A stretch of DNA of 64,000 nt. Origin: Flavobacteriaceae bacterium (lineage in GTDB: Bacteria > Bacteroidota > Bacteroidia > Flavobacteriales > Flavobacteriaceae). This document shows positions 25,499 to 34,464 of this stretch, piece after piece; the first letter of the stretch is position 1, and each line of letters begins with the position of its first letter. The notes beneath the pieces were generated by a model. That model was given only the letters and a program-made list of their open reading frames with translations, had not been told where the DNA came from and ran no database searches. Position numbers and translations under genes: made by a program. Where the stretch lies: NCBI GenBank assembly GCA_021151665.1, contig JAGKWW010000001.1, positions 1 through 64,000 on the forward strand, read 5' to 3'.

Positions 25499-27700
25499 AT
25501 GTTGTATCCCACAATGAATGCCATCTTAAATTATATGAAGAGAAATTATAAAGTATTGCTTTTGGTTGCAGTATTGTCTGTAGCCCTGTGGAGCTTCATC
25601 CCGAAGCAAAAAGCATCAGACCCCGAGAAAGATAAGCTGCTGCTGGAACTGATAACGTTTGTTATCGAGAAAGGGCATTATGACCCGGCAGCCATAGACG
25701 ATACCTTTTCTAAAGGTGTTTACAAAAGCTACCTTGAAAATATCGACCCCTCTAAGCGTTTCTTCATCCAGTCAGACATTGATGAGTTTTCAAAATATGA
25801 AGACAAGCTTGATGATATGATCAACAACCGCGACCTTACGTTCTTTAACCTGACCTACCAAAGGCTTCAGGAAAGGATTAAGGAGAGCGAAAGCATTTAT
25901 AAAGATGTGTTGGCGGCTCCGTTCAATTTCAATGGCGACGACCAGTACAATGCCGATTATGAAAAAATGCCGTATGCCAAAAATAAGGAAGAGCTAAAAG
26001 CACGCTGGGAAAAACAGCTGAAGCTTTCTGTGCTTTCTACAGTTACCGATAAGCAAAAGGTACAGGAGTCTGGCAAGGAAGGCAAAGACGCCAAAGATAA
26101 AACAGCGAAAGCCCCTGAAGCGCCGAAATCTTTCCAGCAACTGGAAAAAGAGGCGAGGGAATCTACCCTGAAGTCGCTTAACGATTACTTCGATTTTGTA
26201 GACGGCATGAAGCGCGAAGAATGGTTCAGCGTTTACCTGAATGCTATTGCCGAGCGCTTTGACCCGCATACGTTCTACTTTGCGCCGGATGACAAGGAGA
26301 AATTCGATACCAGTATGAGAGGCTCCCTAGAAGGTATTGGCGCAAGGCTTCAGAAAAAAGGAGACTATGTAGAGATATCTGAGCTAATACCGGGCGGACC
26401 GGCCTGGAGGGGTAAAGACCTTGAGCAGGGCGACCTGATCATGAAGGTGGCCCAGGCTAACGAAGATCCTGTAGAAATTGCGGGCCTTCGCCTGGACGAC
26501 GTTGTGAAAAAGATTAAAGGCCCGAAGGGAACTACAGTAAGGCTTACCGTAAAGAAAGTAGACGGTACGGTAAAAGTAATTTCTATCGTTCGTGAAGTGG
26601 TAGAGATTGACGAGACCTATGCTAAGGCAAGCATTGTTGAGAAAGACGGCAAAAAGTATGGTATCATCAACCTGCCGAAATTCTATATTGACTTCGAAAA
26701 TAAAGATAACCGCGATGCTGCGAAAGATGTTGCCATGGAAGTAGACCGCCTGAAGCAGCAGGGCATCGAAGGGCTTATTATCGACCTTCGCGACAATGGA
26801 GGCGGATCGCTTAAAACAGTGGTAGATATGACCGGGCTTTTCATTCCGCAGGGGCCTGTGGTGCAGGTAAAATCTACCGGAAAGAAAAAAGAGGTTCTGT
26901 CTGATAATGACAGCAAAGTACAATGGGACGGCCCGCTGGTTGTAATGGTAAATAACTTCTCGGCTTCGGCATCAGAGATATTTGCAGCCGCCATTCAGGA
27001 TTACAACCGTGGAATCATCATGGGTAGCAAGCATACCTATGGTAAAGGAACAGTACAGAACATCATCGACCTGAACCAGTTTGTACGAGGCAACTCTATG
27101 GGCGACCTGGGTGCGCTCAAGACCACTACGCAGAAGTATTACCGCATCAATGGCGGTTCTACACAACGCGAGGGTGTGAGCAGCGACATCATGATGCCGG
27201 ATAGGTTCACGTACATGGATATGGGCGAGCGCGACGTAGACAATGCCATGCCGTGGGATAAAATTGATGCTGCCGACTACAAGCAGGCGAAGAACAATTT
27301 CGCCCCCGTGATTGCGAACAGTAAAAAGCGTATCGCCGGCAACGAGCAATTCAGGCTTCTTGACGAAAACGCAAAGTGGCTGAGCGATAATAAAGATAAT
27401 AATACCTACAGCCTCAACCTTGAGAAGTTTAAAGCCGAACTTGCAAAAAGTGAAGCGATAACTAAAAAGTTCAAAGCGCTTACAGAATATAACAGCGGAC
27501 TTAAGTTTACCGCACTGCCGTACGAGCAGGAAGTGTTTAAAAAAGACCCTGCACTGGCAGAGAAAAAGAACCGCTGGTACGAAAGCCTTTCTAAAGATGT
27601 GTATGTTGACGAAGCGCTAAACGTGCTTCAGGACCTACAGTCGAAAAGTCCGGCCAAAACCGTAAGCCTTAATAAAAAGCAACCGGTAAAAACAAGATAG
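25499..27700 (+). CDS. Carboxy-terminal processing protease (Prc/Tsp type, S41)
   Basis: 733 residues. An N-terminal hydrophobic helix (about 18-32) anchors or exports it. A long alpha-helical region follows, then a PDZ domain (about 275-365: RGSLEGIGARLQKKGDYVEI, VRLTVKK) and the S41 core. The catalytic Ser490 is in NNFSASASEIFAAAIQDY and Lys516 in TYGKGTVQ, matching E. coli Prc with one extra residue between them. It degrades periplasmic proteins from their C-termini. Alternative starts are 25514 (MNAIL) and 25535 (MKRNYK); the first codons are weakly conserved, so the start is uncertain. The next gene begins 3 nt later. Confidence 0.93.
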   Translation: MLYPTMNAILNYMKRNYKVLLLVAVLSVALWSFIPKQKASDPEKDKLLLELITFVIEKGHYDPAAIDDTFSKGVYKSYLENIDPSKRFFIQSDIDEFSKYEDKLDDMINNRDLTFFNLTYQRLQERIKESESIYKDVLAAPFNFNGDDQYNADYEKMPYAKNKEELKARWEKQLKLSVLSTVTDKQKVQESGKEGKDAKDKTAKAPEAPKSFQQLEKEARESTLKSLNDYFDFVDGMKREEWFSVYLNAIAERFDPHTFYFAPDDKEKFDTSMRGSLEGIGARLQKKGDYVEISELIPGGPAWRGKDLEQGDLIMKVAQANEDPVEIAGLRLDDVVKKIKGPKGTTVRLTVKKVDGTVKVISIVREVVEIDETYAKASIVEKDGKKYGIINLPKFYIDFENKDNRDAAKDVAMEVDRLKQQGIEGLIIDLRDNGGGSLKTVVDMTGLFIPQGPVVQVKSTGKKKEVLSDNDSKVQWDGPLVVMVNNFSASASEIFAAAIQDYNRGIIMGSKHTYGKGTVQNIIDLNQFVRGNSMGDLGALKTTTQKYYRINGGSTQREGVSSDIMMPDRFTYMDMGERDVDNAMPWDKIDAADYKQAKNNFAPVIANSKKRIAGNEQFRLLDENAKWLSDNKDNNTYSLNLEKFKAELAKSEAITKKFKALTEYNSGLKFTALPYEQEVFKKDPALAEKKNRWYESLSKDVYVDEALNVLQDLQSKSPAKTVSLNKKQPVKTR

Positions 27701-27703
27701 CCT

Positions 27704-28804
27704 GTGAGCAGCACGCATCAGTCCCTAACCGGCTTGGCGCTCCAAAAGTTCAGAAAGAATTTTTGGGGCGTTTTAAGTTTAGGCTTTATTGTACTACTAC
27801 TCCTTGTGGCGGTGTTTGCCTACCTACTAGCGCCGGACAAGACCCGGAATGCCAACTGGGGCGACCTGTCTATTCACTCGAAACCGCCGGGATTTACGGT
27901 AACGATGCTTACTATTCCGTCGGGAACCATACCGCCAACTAAGTGGACCGACTATTTTACCGGCAGGGAAGTGGCGGAACAAAAAGTACCGATACTAGAT
28001 TATAAAATCAGCGGCGACAGCATTACCTATCGGGAATATACTGATGACCCGTCGCTTGCGGTTTCCAAGTCGCTGCCGCTTTCTCAGTTCACGAAGGATG
28101 GCAAAACGATAATCGATTACATCTCTAAGCAAAAGTTCATCCTTGGGACCGATAGCCAGGGGCGCGACCTTCTCAGCCGCCTGCTGGTAGGTTCAAGGGT
28201 ATCGATTGCGATCGGTTTTGTAGCGGTATTTATCTCATTAGTTGTCGGTATTTTCTTTGGCGCGATTGCCGGGTACTATGGCGGTAAGGTAGATGCTTTT
28301 GTGATGTGGCTCGTCAATATTATCTGGTCTATACCAACGTTGCTGCTTGTAATAGCCATTACCCTTGCGTTAGGAAAAGGCTTTTGGCAGGTATTCGTCG
28401 CAGTAGGGCTGACTATGTGGGTAGAGGTGGCACGCGTGGTTCGGGGGCAGGTAATGAGCGTGAAGCAGATGCAGTACGTAACAGCAGCACGGGCTTTAGG
28501 GTATCGTAATGGGCGCATCATCTTCAATCATATTCTCCCTAACGTTATGGCTCCGGTTATTGTAATATCGGCGGCTAACTTCGCTTCGGCTATCCTTGTT
28601 GAAAGCGGTCTCAGTTTCCTTGGTTTAGGTGCACAGCCTCCGGTTCCTAGTTGGGGCGGAATGATCAAGGACCATTACAATTATATCATTCTCGGTAAGC
28701 CGTATCTCGCGCTGGCTCCTGGCATTGCGATGCTGTTGCTGGTACTCGCCTTTATGATGGTAGGCAACGCGTTGCGCGATGCGCTGGATGTAAAGGCTGA
28801 ATAG
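27704..28804 (+). CDS. ABC transporter permease, OppC/DppC type
   Basis: 366 residues from a GTG. One N-terminal helix (about 25-45) is followed by a long extracytoplasmic segment (about 45-150), then the binding-protein-dependent permease core. ILGTDSQGRDLLSRLLVGSRVS and the ATPase-contact loop ARALGYRNGRIIFNHILPN are typical of OppC/DppC. It would import peptides or nickel-like solutes. There is no partner permease, ATPase or binding protein in the window, so the partners must be elsewhere. It is 3 nt after the protease gene and probably shares its transcript. Confidence 0.88.
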   Translation: MSSTHQSLTGLALQKFRKNFWGVLSLGFIVLLLLVAVFAYLLAPDKTRNANWGDLSIHSKPPGFTVTMLTIPSGTIPPTKWTDYFTGREVAEQKVPILDYKISGDSITYREYTDDPSLAVSKSLPLSQFTKDGKTIIDYISKQKFILGTDSQGRDLLSRLLVGSRVSIAIGFVAVFISLVVGIFFGAIAGYYGGKVDAFVMWLVNIIWSIPTLLLVIAITLALGKGFWQVFVAVGLTMWVEVARVVRGQVMSVKQMQYVTAARALGYRNGRIIFNHILPNVMAPVIVISAANFASAILVESGLSFLGLGAQPPVPSWGGMIKDHYNYIILGKPYLALAPGIAMLLLVLAFMMVGNALRDALDVKAE

Positions 28805-28920
28805 ATCCTTAGATTATTCGATATTAGGCAAAAAAATAGTTACCCAATGATCAAAGCTTATAATATACCTGAAATCTGGCAGGCTAAAACTCTAAGGGTC
28901 TAAAAATCCAACGTTCTAAA

Positions 28921-30177
28921 TTACCATTCATTTACCTTATTCGCATCCAGCTTTATAAACACGAATAAAAGGATGGTAAAGGCAAAAAGGCTCGACCCAC
29001 CATAGCTAAAGAACGGTAATGGCACACCGATAGTTGGGAAGAGCTTGATGAGCATAGTAATGTTTACAAAGAAGTGTGTAAACAAAATCGAAGCAACGCA
29101 GTACCCATACGTTCGGCTGAATTTGGATTTCTGCCGTTCGGCTAAATAGATTATCCGTAATAGCAGCGTCACCATAAGTACGATCACAACGCAGGCTCCG
29201 GCGAAACCCCATTCTTCCCCTACCGTGGTAAAGATATAGTCGGTATGCTGTTCCGGTACAAAGCCGCCCTTGGTCTGTGTGCCTTCCAGGTAGCCTTTAC
29301 CTGTCCATCCACCCGAACCAATAGCGATAAGCGACTGGTTGAGGTTGTAACCCTCTGCCTGTTGGTTTACGTTCTTATCGAAAAGCACATTGATACGGTC
29401 TTTCTGGTGTTCTTCCAATACATTTTCAAAGACATAATCAACCGAAAACACGAAGCCCGAGATCACCACAACAATTATTGCCGAAAGTATCGGGTTGCGA
29501 TAGGGGCGCCGCGTGAGGAAGTATTGAATCAGCACTCCTATGATGGCAAATAAGATGAGGAAGTAAGGCTTTACTACCAGCGCAAGAAGGAATAAAACAA
29601 TTGCGATGAAACCGGTAGCAAGGTACCATCCCGGCAAGCCTTCGCGGTACAGTACAAAAGCAAGGGACATGAAAATAAGCGCGCTACCTGCATCCGGCTG
29701 AAGCATAATCAGGATGACAGGAAGCCCAATAATACCAAACGCAATCAGTTGGTGGTTGGTATTCTTTAAATTGATCTGTACATCGCTCAGGAATTTGGCC
29801 AATATAAGCGAAGTGGCCGTTTTGGCAAATTCTGACGGCTGCAAACCAAACCCGCCGAATGAATACCAGTTACGCTGTCCCTTTATCGTAGATCCGAAAA
29901 CAAAGAGTCCGGCCAGCAGCAGCAGCGAAAGTCCATAGAAGATAAGTGAAAATTTCTCGTAAACCTTAGCGTCTATGGTAAGCACCACGGCTATGAGCGG
30001 CACGCACATAATAATGAAGATAAGCTGCTTCGAATAGATCTGGCTGATGTCGAACATCGCTTTCTCCACATCAGGGAGCGAAGCCGAGTAGATGGTGGCC
30101 CAGCCCATAAGCACCAGCACCGCATACAGCAGTATGGTTATCCAGTCCATGTTGGTGGTTACGCTTTGGTTCTTCAT
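28921..30177 (-). CDS. rodA: SEDS peptidoglycan glycosyltransferase RodA
   Basis: 418 residues with about ten transmembrane helices. RodA polymerises the glycan strand of peptidoglycan in the elongation complex. Visible family stretches are KGQRNWYSFGGFGLQPSEFAK, MLQPDAGSALIF, GSGGWTGKGYLEGTQT, PEQHTDYIFTTVGEEWGF and the SYGGSS motif near the C-terminus. The start codon follows the mrdA stop by 1 nt, and it is the last gene of the elongasome cluster. Confidence 0.96.
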   Translation of the reverse strand: MKNQSVTTNMDWITILLYAVLVLMGWATIYSASLPDVEKAMFDISQIYSKQLIFIIMCVPLIAVVLTIDAKVYEKFSLIFYGLSLLLLAGLFVFGSTIKGQRNWYSFGGFGLQPSEFAKTATSLILAKFLSDVQINLKNTNHQLIAFGIIGLPVILIMLQPDAGSALIFMSLAFVLYREGLPGWYLATGFIAIVLFLLALVVKPYFLILFAIIGVLIQYFLTRRPYRNPILSAIIVVVISGFVFSVDYVFENVLEEHQKDRINVLFDKNVNQQAEGYNLNQSLIAIGSGGWTGKGYLEGTQTKGGFVPEQHTDYIFTTVGEEWGFAGACVVIVLMVTLLLRIIYLAERQKSKFSRTYGYCVASILFTHFFVNITMLIKLFPTIGVPLPFFSYGGSSLFAFTILLFVFIKLDANKVNEW

Positions 30178-30178
30178 C

Positions 30179-32038
30179 TTAGTGGTTTATCGAGAACGGT
30201 TCGCCGCTCAGGTATTTATCGTAATTGGCCTGAAGCCCATTTTCCAGCATACGCTTTTCAAGGTCTTTACGGGTAATGGTGCCCTTCAGGTATTTCTCTA
30301 TCATGAGGCTGGCAATCGGGCCCGCCCAGCGTGCACCCCAATATCCGTTCTCCACAAAAACAGCGATGGCAATCTTCGGATCCTGCCGCGGCGCAAATGC
30401 CACAAAGATAGAGTGGTCATCAAGCTGCGTTTTTACCCCGTTGATCTTGGTAAAGTTTTCCGCTGTTCCAGTCTTACCGCAAATTTCTATCCCTTCTACC
30501 TTAAGCCCCCGCGCAGTACCCAGGTTATAAACATCCAGCAAGCCGTCTATCACGGGTTGGAAATACTGGCGTTCGATGGTAGTAACGTGCTTGGTTGTGA
30601 ACTTCTTGTCGATCTTTCCGCCCTCGATTTTCTTAATCACGTGAGGGGTGTAATAATAACCGCGGTTAGCCACAGTCGCAATCATGTTAGCCAGTTGGAT
30701 CGGCGTCATCAATACTTCTCCCTGCCCGATAGAGTTGGATATGATAGTGCTGCTTCGCCATCCGCCGTTAGGATAATAACGCTTGTAATATTTTGAAGTC
30801 GGCACCAGTCCCTTACGCCCAGGTGGGAGGTCATACCCCAGGAAGTCACCAAGGCCGAAGCTTTTCAGGTGGCCACTCCAGGCATTTACGCCGTATTCGG
30901 GTTTCGAATATTTGTCTATCGTAAGTTTGAATGTATTCGCAAAATAGGTGTTGCAGGAATTGTATATCGCGTCATGCAGGCGCGTTGCCCCGCCGCCGTG
31001 GTGACACTTCATAAAGGCGCCGCGGCCATAGGAAAATCCGTGGTTGCAGATAAAGGTAGAATTCTCATCGATCACTTCTTCCTGCAAACCCACCAACCCT
31101 GTAAGTATCTTGAACGGAGACCCGGGGGGATATTCTGCTAACAGCGGCCTGTCATAAAGCGGCTTCGCTATCAGATCCTTCTCCATAGCGATATAGTTCT
31201 TCGAACGCTCACGGCCCACTAATATCGCCGGGTCATAGGTAGGTGCCGTTACCAATGCGAGTATCTCTCCCGTTTTGGGCTCGATTGCCACAATGCCTCC
31301 CCGTTTTTGGAACATTAGCTGCTGTCCGTATTTCTGCAGGTCAATATCTATAGAGAGCGTGATGTCTTTTCCCTGTATGGCAATGGTATCGTATATCCCG
31401 TTTTTAAATGAGCCGATCTCCCGGTTAAAGCGGTCTTTCTGCACATACTTTACGCCTTTTACCCCACGCAGTACTTCTTCATACATTTCCTCAACGCCCT
31501 GCCTCCCGATAAGGTCGCCGCTTTTATAATACGGGTGCTTTTTTATGGTAGCATCGTTTACCTGAGCAATGTAGCCGAAAATGTTAGCGCCGGCATCTGT
31601 CTGGTAATCACGCAGCGAACGCTTTACGATGTCAAACCCTTTAAATCGTCGTATCTTTTCCTGAAAGGCAGCAAATTCCTTTTTATTGAGCTGTGGCAAA
31701 AAGACTGAAGGAAGTACCGGGCTGTACACTTTGGCTTTTTCTACACGCTTTATAAAATAATCCTTCGTGATATTAAGGAGCCGGCATATTTCGAGCGTGT
31801 CTACATTTTTCATTTCCCTCGGCGTAACCATAATGTCATAAGACGGCTGGTTGGCTACGAGGAGCTTTCCGTGGCGGTCGTAAATATAACCGCGTTCCGG
31901 ATAATCATATTTTATTTTGATCGCGTTGTTCTCGGATTTCTTAATGTAAGTGTCGTCGAGTATCTGTAGGTAAAAAAGCCTTGCCACTATCATTACCGTT
32001 GCGCCTATGATGAGGGCAGGCAGTAAAATCTTTCTCAT
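30179..32038 (-). CDS. mrdA: Penicillin-binding protein 2
   Basis: 619 residues with one N-terminal helix. A PBP dimerisation domain precedes the transpeptidase domain with active-site Ser307 (GSPFK), SxN motif Ser361-Cys-Asn363, and KTG at 522-524. It cross-links new peptidoglycan during cell elongation with RodA. Residues 331-347 hold a CNHG ... KCHHGGG cluster that may bind zinc, as reported for some PBP2 proteins; that point is inference. It overlaps mreD by 4 nt and precedes rodA by 1 nt. Confidence 0.96.
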   Translation of the reverse strand: MRKILLPALIIGATVMIVARLFYLQILDDTYIKKSENNAIKIKYDYPERGYIYDRHGKLLVANQPSYDIMVTPREMKNVDTLEICRLLNITKDYFIKRVEKAKVYSPVLPSVFLPQLNKKEFAAFQEKIRRFKGFDIVKRSLRDYQTDAGANIFGYIAQVNDATIKKHPYYKSGDLIGRQGVEEMYEEVLRGVKGVKYVQKDRFNREIGSFKNGIYDTIAIQGKDITLSIDIDLQKYGQQLMFQKRGGIVAIEPKTGEILALVTAPTYDPAILVGRERSKNYIAMEKDLIAKPLYDRPLLAEYPPGSPFKILTGLVGLQEEVIDENSTFICNHGFSYGRGAFMKCHHGGGATRLHDAIYNSCNTYFANTFKLTIDKYSKPEYGVNAWSGHLKSFGLGDFLGYDLPPGRKGLVPTSKYYKRYYPNGGWRSSTIISNSIGQGEVLMTPIQLANMIATVANRGYYYTPHVIKKIEGGKIDKKFTTKHVTTIERQYFQPVIDGLLDVYNLGTARGLKVEGIEICGKTGTAENFTKINGVKTQLDDHSIFVAFAPRQDPKIAIAVFVENGYWGARWAGPIASLMIEKYLKGTITRKDLEKRMLENGLQANYDKYLSGEPFSINH

Positions 32039-32541
32039 TGCTTTGCGGGCTTAATTAAATAGATGATGGATATGCTTAATATCAGCGTAAAGATTGTAGA
32101 ACCTAATGTATGGCCCAGAATATTCAGGATCAGCCTCGGGCGGAAAAATTCGGTAAGGAACAGGATAAAATGGTGCGTTACGATAGATAACAGTATAAAC
32201 GAAAAGCGTTCGGGCGAAAGCCTGTCATTGATTTTTACGGTCTGGTATTCGTAACTAAGCCCAAAGGAGAAACGGAAAAACGTTGGCCTCAAATACGCCA
32301 GGCAAACGCTTGCAAGCGCGTGTACACCTCCTGAGTTGGCAAACATATCTACAAACAGCCCAAGGAAGAATGACGAAAGGAGCAGTGCAGCTCTGTTGCC
32401 ATTTACCGGGAAAAGGATAATGAAAAGCACGTAAGGGTACGGATCGATAAATCCGAAAAGATCGATACGGTTGAATATCACCACCTGCAGGGCAAGCAGC
32501 GCTATAAAACGGGCGATATTAATAAGCACGGTACTACTCAT
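32035..32541 (-). CDS. mreD: Rod shape-determining protein MreD
   Basis: 168 residues, almost wholly hydrophobic with about five helices. Typical MreD features are FGFIDPYPYVLFIILFP near the N-terminus and the ALLLSSFFLGLFVDMF segment. MreD is an inner-membrane part of the elongasome. It overlaps mreC by 8 nt and mrdA by 4 nt. Assignment rests on both sequence and position. Confidence 0.93.
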   Translation of the reverse strand: MSSTVLINIARFIALLALQVVIFNRIDLFGFIDPYPYVLFIILFPVNGNRAALLLSSFFLGLFVDMFANSGGVHALASVCLAYLRPTFFRFSFGLSYEYQTVKINDRLSPERFSFILLSIVTHHFILFLTEFFRPRLILNILGHTLGSTIFTLILSISIIYLIKPAKQ

Positions 32542-33370
32542 TGCGTGTTTCCTCCTCCAGTTTTATGATCTCGTCCTTATCTTTATTCTCAATTACGTAC
32601 ACGTGCCCTAAGCTGGTCATGTCATTAAACAGCCTGATGTTGAGTGTATAGTAATTCGTCTTCTTGTCTACAAATACCTTATCAATTTTTCCGATGGGAA
32701 TGCCTTCGGGGAAAATTACTGAACGCCCGCCGGTTACAATCGTGTCACCTTTATGCACTTCGGCCAGGCGCGGCACGTCTATTAGCTGTGCGTAGCCTGC
32801 ATTCTCGCCATTCCAGATGAGCGAGCCATAGTGATTGTTCTTCTTTATCTTGGCATCCAGCTTGAATTTAAGATTCAGTACGCTGATCACGGTAGCATAT
32901 CCGCCCGAGGTCTTTTCTACGATCCCTATCACGCCTTTGCTGCTCACTACACCCATATCGGGCTTGATGCCGTCGCGGCTTCCGCTGTTAATGGTGAGGT
33001 AGTTTTCGTGAACATTGTACGAATTGGATATCACTTTAGACTGGATAACATTGTAATGCCCCAGGCTGTCTGCAATGATCTTAGGCAGTTCGGCAGCCTT
33101 GAGCCCTGTGGTATCTTTGGCATTGAAGAGCATCTTCTTCAGTGCGGCATTTTCTGCGGCAAGCTGCTCGTTCTGCGTGCGCAGGCTGAGGTATTCTTCA
33201 ACCGAATTGATTTGCTCGTACACATAGCCGCTTACGGCATTGGCCGATGTAACGGCCTGGTTGCGATGGTACGAATGCGACTGTATGGTGAGCGTTAACG
33301 ATATGCCCAAAAGCAGCAAAAACAGTATCAGGATACTGTTTTTAAATATAAAATTTAATATTTGCTGCAT
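32534..33370 (-). CDS. mreC: Rod shape-determining protein MreC
   Basis: 278 residues. One N-terminal membrane helix (about 12-30) is followed by a coiled coil (about 52-85, with LSLRTQNEQLAAENAAL) and then the two beta-barrels of MreC (NYLTINSGSRDGIKPDMGVVS, GVIGIVEKTS). MreC links the cytoplasmic MreB filaments to PBP2 in the periplasm. It lies 11 nt downstream of mreB. Confidence 0.95.
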   Translation of the reverse strand: MQQILNFIFKNSILILFLLLLGISLTLTIQSHSYHRNQAVTSANAVSGYVYEQINSVEEYLSLRTQNEQLAAENAALKKMLFNAKDTTGLKAAELPKIIADSLGHYNVIQSKVISNSYNVHENYLTINSGSRDGIKPDMGVVSSKGVIGIVEKTSGGYATVISVLNLKFKLDAKIKKNNHYGSLIWNGENAGYAQLIDVPRLAEVHKGDTIVTGGRSVIFPEGIPIGKIDKVFVDKKTNYYTLNIRLFNDMTSLGHVYVIENKDKDEIIKLEEETRNE

Positions 33371-33381
33371 TCGTTAGGTTG

Positions 33382-34410
33382 TTATTTTATGAGTATGCTC
33401 CTGAATTTCTGGATGTTTTTTAGCGCCATTCCCGTTCCCCGTACTACTGCCCTTAAAGGGTCTTCGGCGATGTACACCGGAAGGTCGGTTTTTTGGGAAA
33501 TTCGCTTATCCAGTCCCCGGAGCATCGAGCCTCCGCCTGCCAGGTAAATACCGGTGTTGTAAATATCGGCAGCAAGTTCCGGCGGCGTTTGCGAAAGGGT
33601 TTCCATTACGGCATCCTCTATACGCTGTATCGATTTGTCAAGCGCCTTGGCAATTTCGCGGTAGGATACATCTACCTGCTTTGGCTTACCGGTAAGCAGG
33701 TCGCGCCCCTGTACCGACATCTCATCCGGCGGGGTGTCAAGGTCTTCTATCGCGGCGCCTATGGTTATCTTGATTTTCTCGGCAGTACTTTCACCTACAA
33801 AAAGGTTGTGCTGTGTCCTCATATAATATACAATATCATTGGTAAATACGTCACCCGCAATTTTTACCGATTTGTCACATACAATACCGCCAAGTGCAAT
33901 AACCGCGATCTCGGTAGTACCACCACCTATATCTACGATCATGTTGCCTTTCGGCTGCATGATGTCTACACCGATACCAATAGCCGCTGCCATAGGCTCA
34001 TGGATGAGGTAGACTTCTTTACCGTTTACACGCTCAGCAGATTCTTTTACCGCACGCATCTCCACCTCTGTAATTCCGGAAGGAATGCATATTACCATGC
34101 GCAGGGCGGGAGTAAACAGCTTTTTCTTAAGTGCCGGGATACTTTTAATGAACATTGAGATCATTTTTTCCGAAGCATCGAAGTCAGCAATAACCCCGTC
34201 TTTCAACGGACGTATGGTTTTGATGTTCTCGTGCGTCTTACCCTGCATCATATTCGCTTCTTTGCCCACGGCAATTATTTTGCCGGTTACGCGATCGCGA
34301 GCTACTATAGACGGGCTGTCTATTACAACTTTATCGTTATGTATGATAAGGGTATTTGCGGTACCAAGGTCAATGGCAATGTCCTCGGTCATGAAATCAA
34401 AAAATCCCAT
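33382..34410 (-). CDS. mreB: Actin-like cell-shape protein MreB
   Basis: 342 residues. The actin-fold nucleotide-binding motifs are clear: DLGTANTLI (phosphate 1), MIVDIGGGTTEIAVI (phosphate 2), and GIYLAGGGSMLRGLD (adenosine). MreB forms membrane-bound filaments that guide cell-wall synthesis during elongation. The N-terminus (MGFFDFMTEDIAIDLG) fits the family. It lies 54 nt after purH, with a -7 element in the gap. Confidence 0.97.
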   Translation of the reverse strand: MGFFDFMTEDIAIDLGTANTLIIHNDKVVIDSPSIVARDRVTGKIIAVGKEANMMQGKTHENIKTIRPLKDGVIADFDASEKMISMFIKSIPALKKKLFTPALRMVICIPSGITEVEMRAVKESAERVNGKEVYLIHEPMAAAIGIGVDIMQPKGNMIVDIGGGTTEIAVIALGGIVCDKSVKIAGDVFTNDIVYYMRTQHNLFVGESTAEKIKITIGAAIEDLDTPPDEMSVQGRDLLTGKPKQVDVSYREIAKALDKSIQRIEDAVMETLSQTPPELAADIYNTGIYLAGGGSMLRGLDKRISQKTDLPVYIAEDPLRAVVRGTGMALKNIQKFRSILIK

Positions 34411-34450
34411 ACGTATTAGGGGTTATGTATTTATACTAAAATTAAGCCCA

Positions 34451-34458
34451 CAAAAATA
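34451..34458 (-). promoter_or_regulatory. Possible internal promoter for mreB (TATTTTTG)
   Basis: TATTTTTG on the minus strand between the purH stop and the mreB start, about 40 nt upstream of mreB. No good TTG upstream. It would let the shape genes be expressed apart from purH. Confidence 0.5.
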
Positions 34459-34464
34459 ATAAAA

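Noticed and set aside
28805..28920. The 116-bp gap between the OppC-like gene and rodA as a terminator or small RNA
   Set aside because: I see no stable stem followed by T residues and no promoter element. It looks like ordinary AT-rich spacer with short imperfect repeats.
33493..34158. A 221-codon plus-strand open frame opposite mreB
   Set aside because: mreB is certain on the other strand; the Tyr/Arg-rich translation is an antisense artefact.
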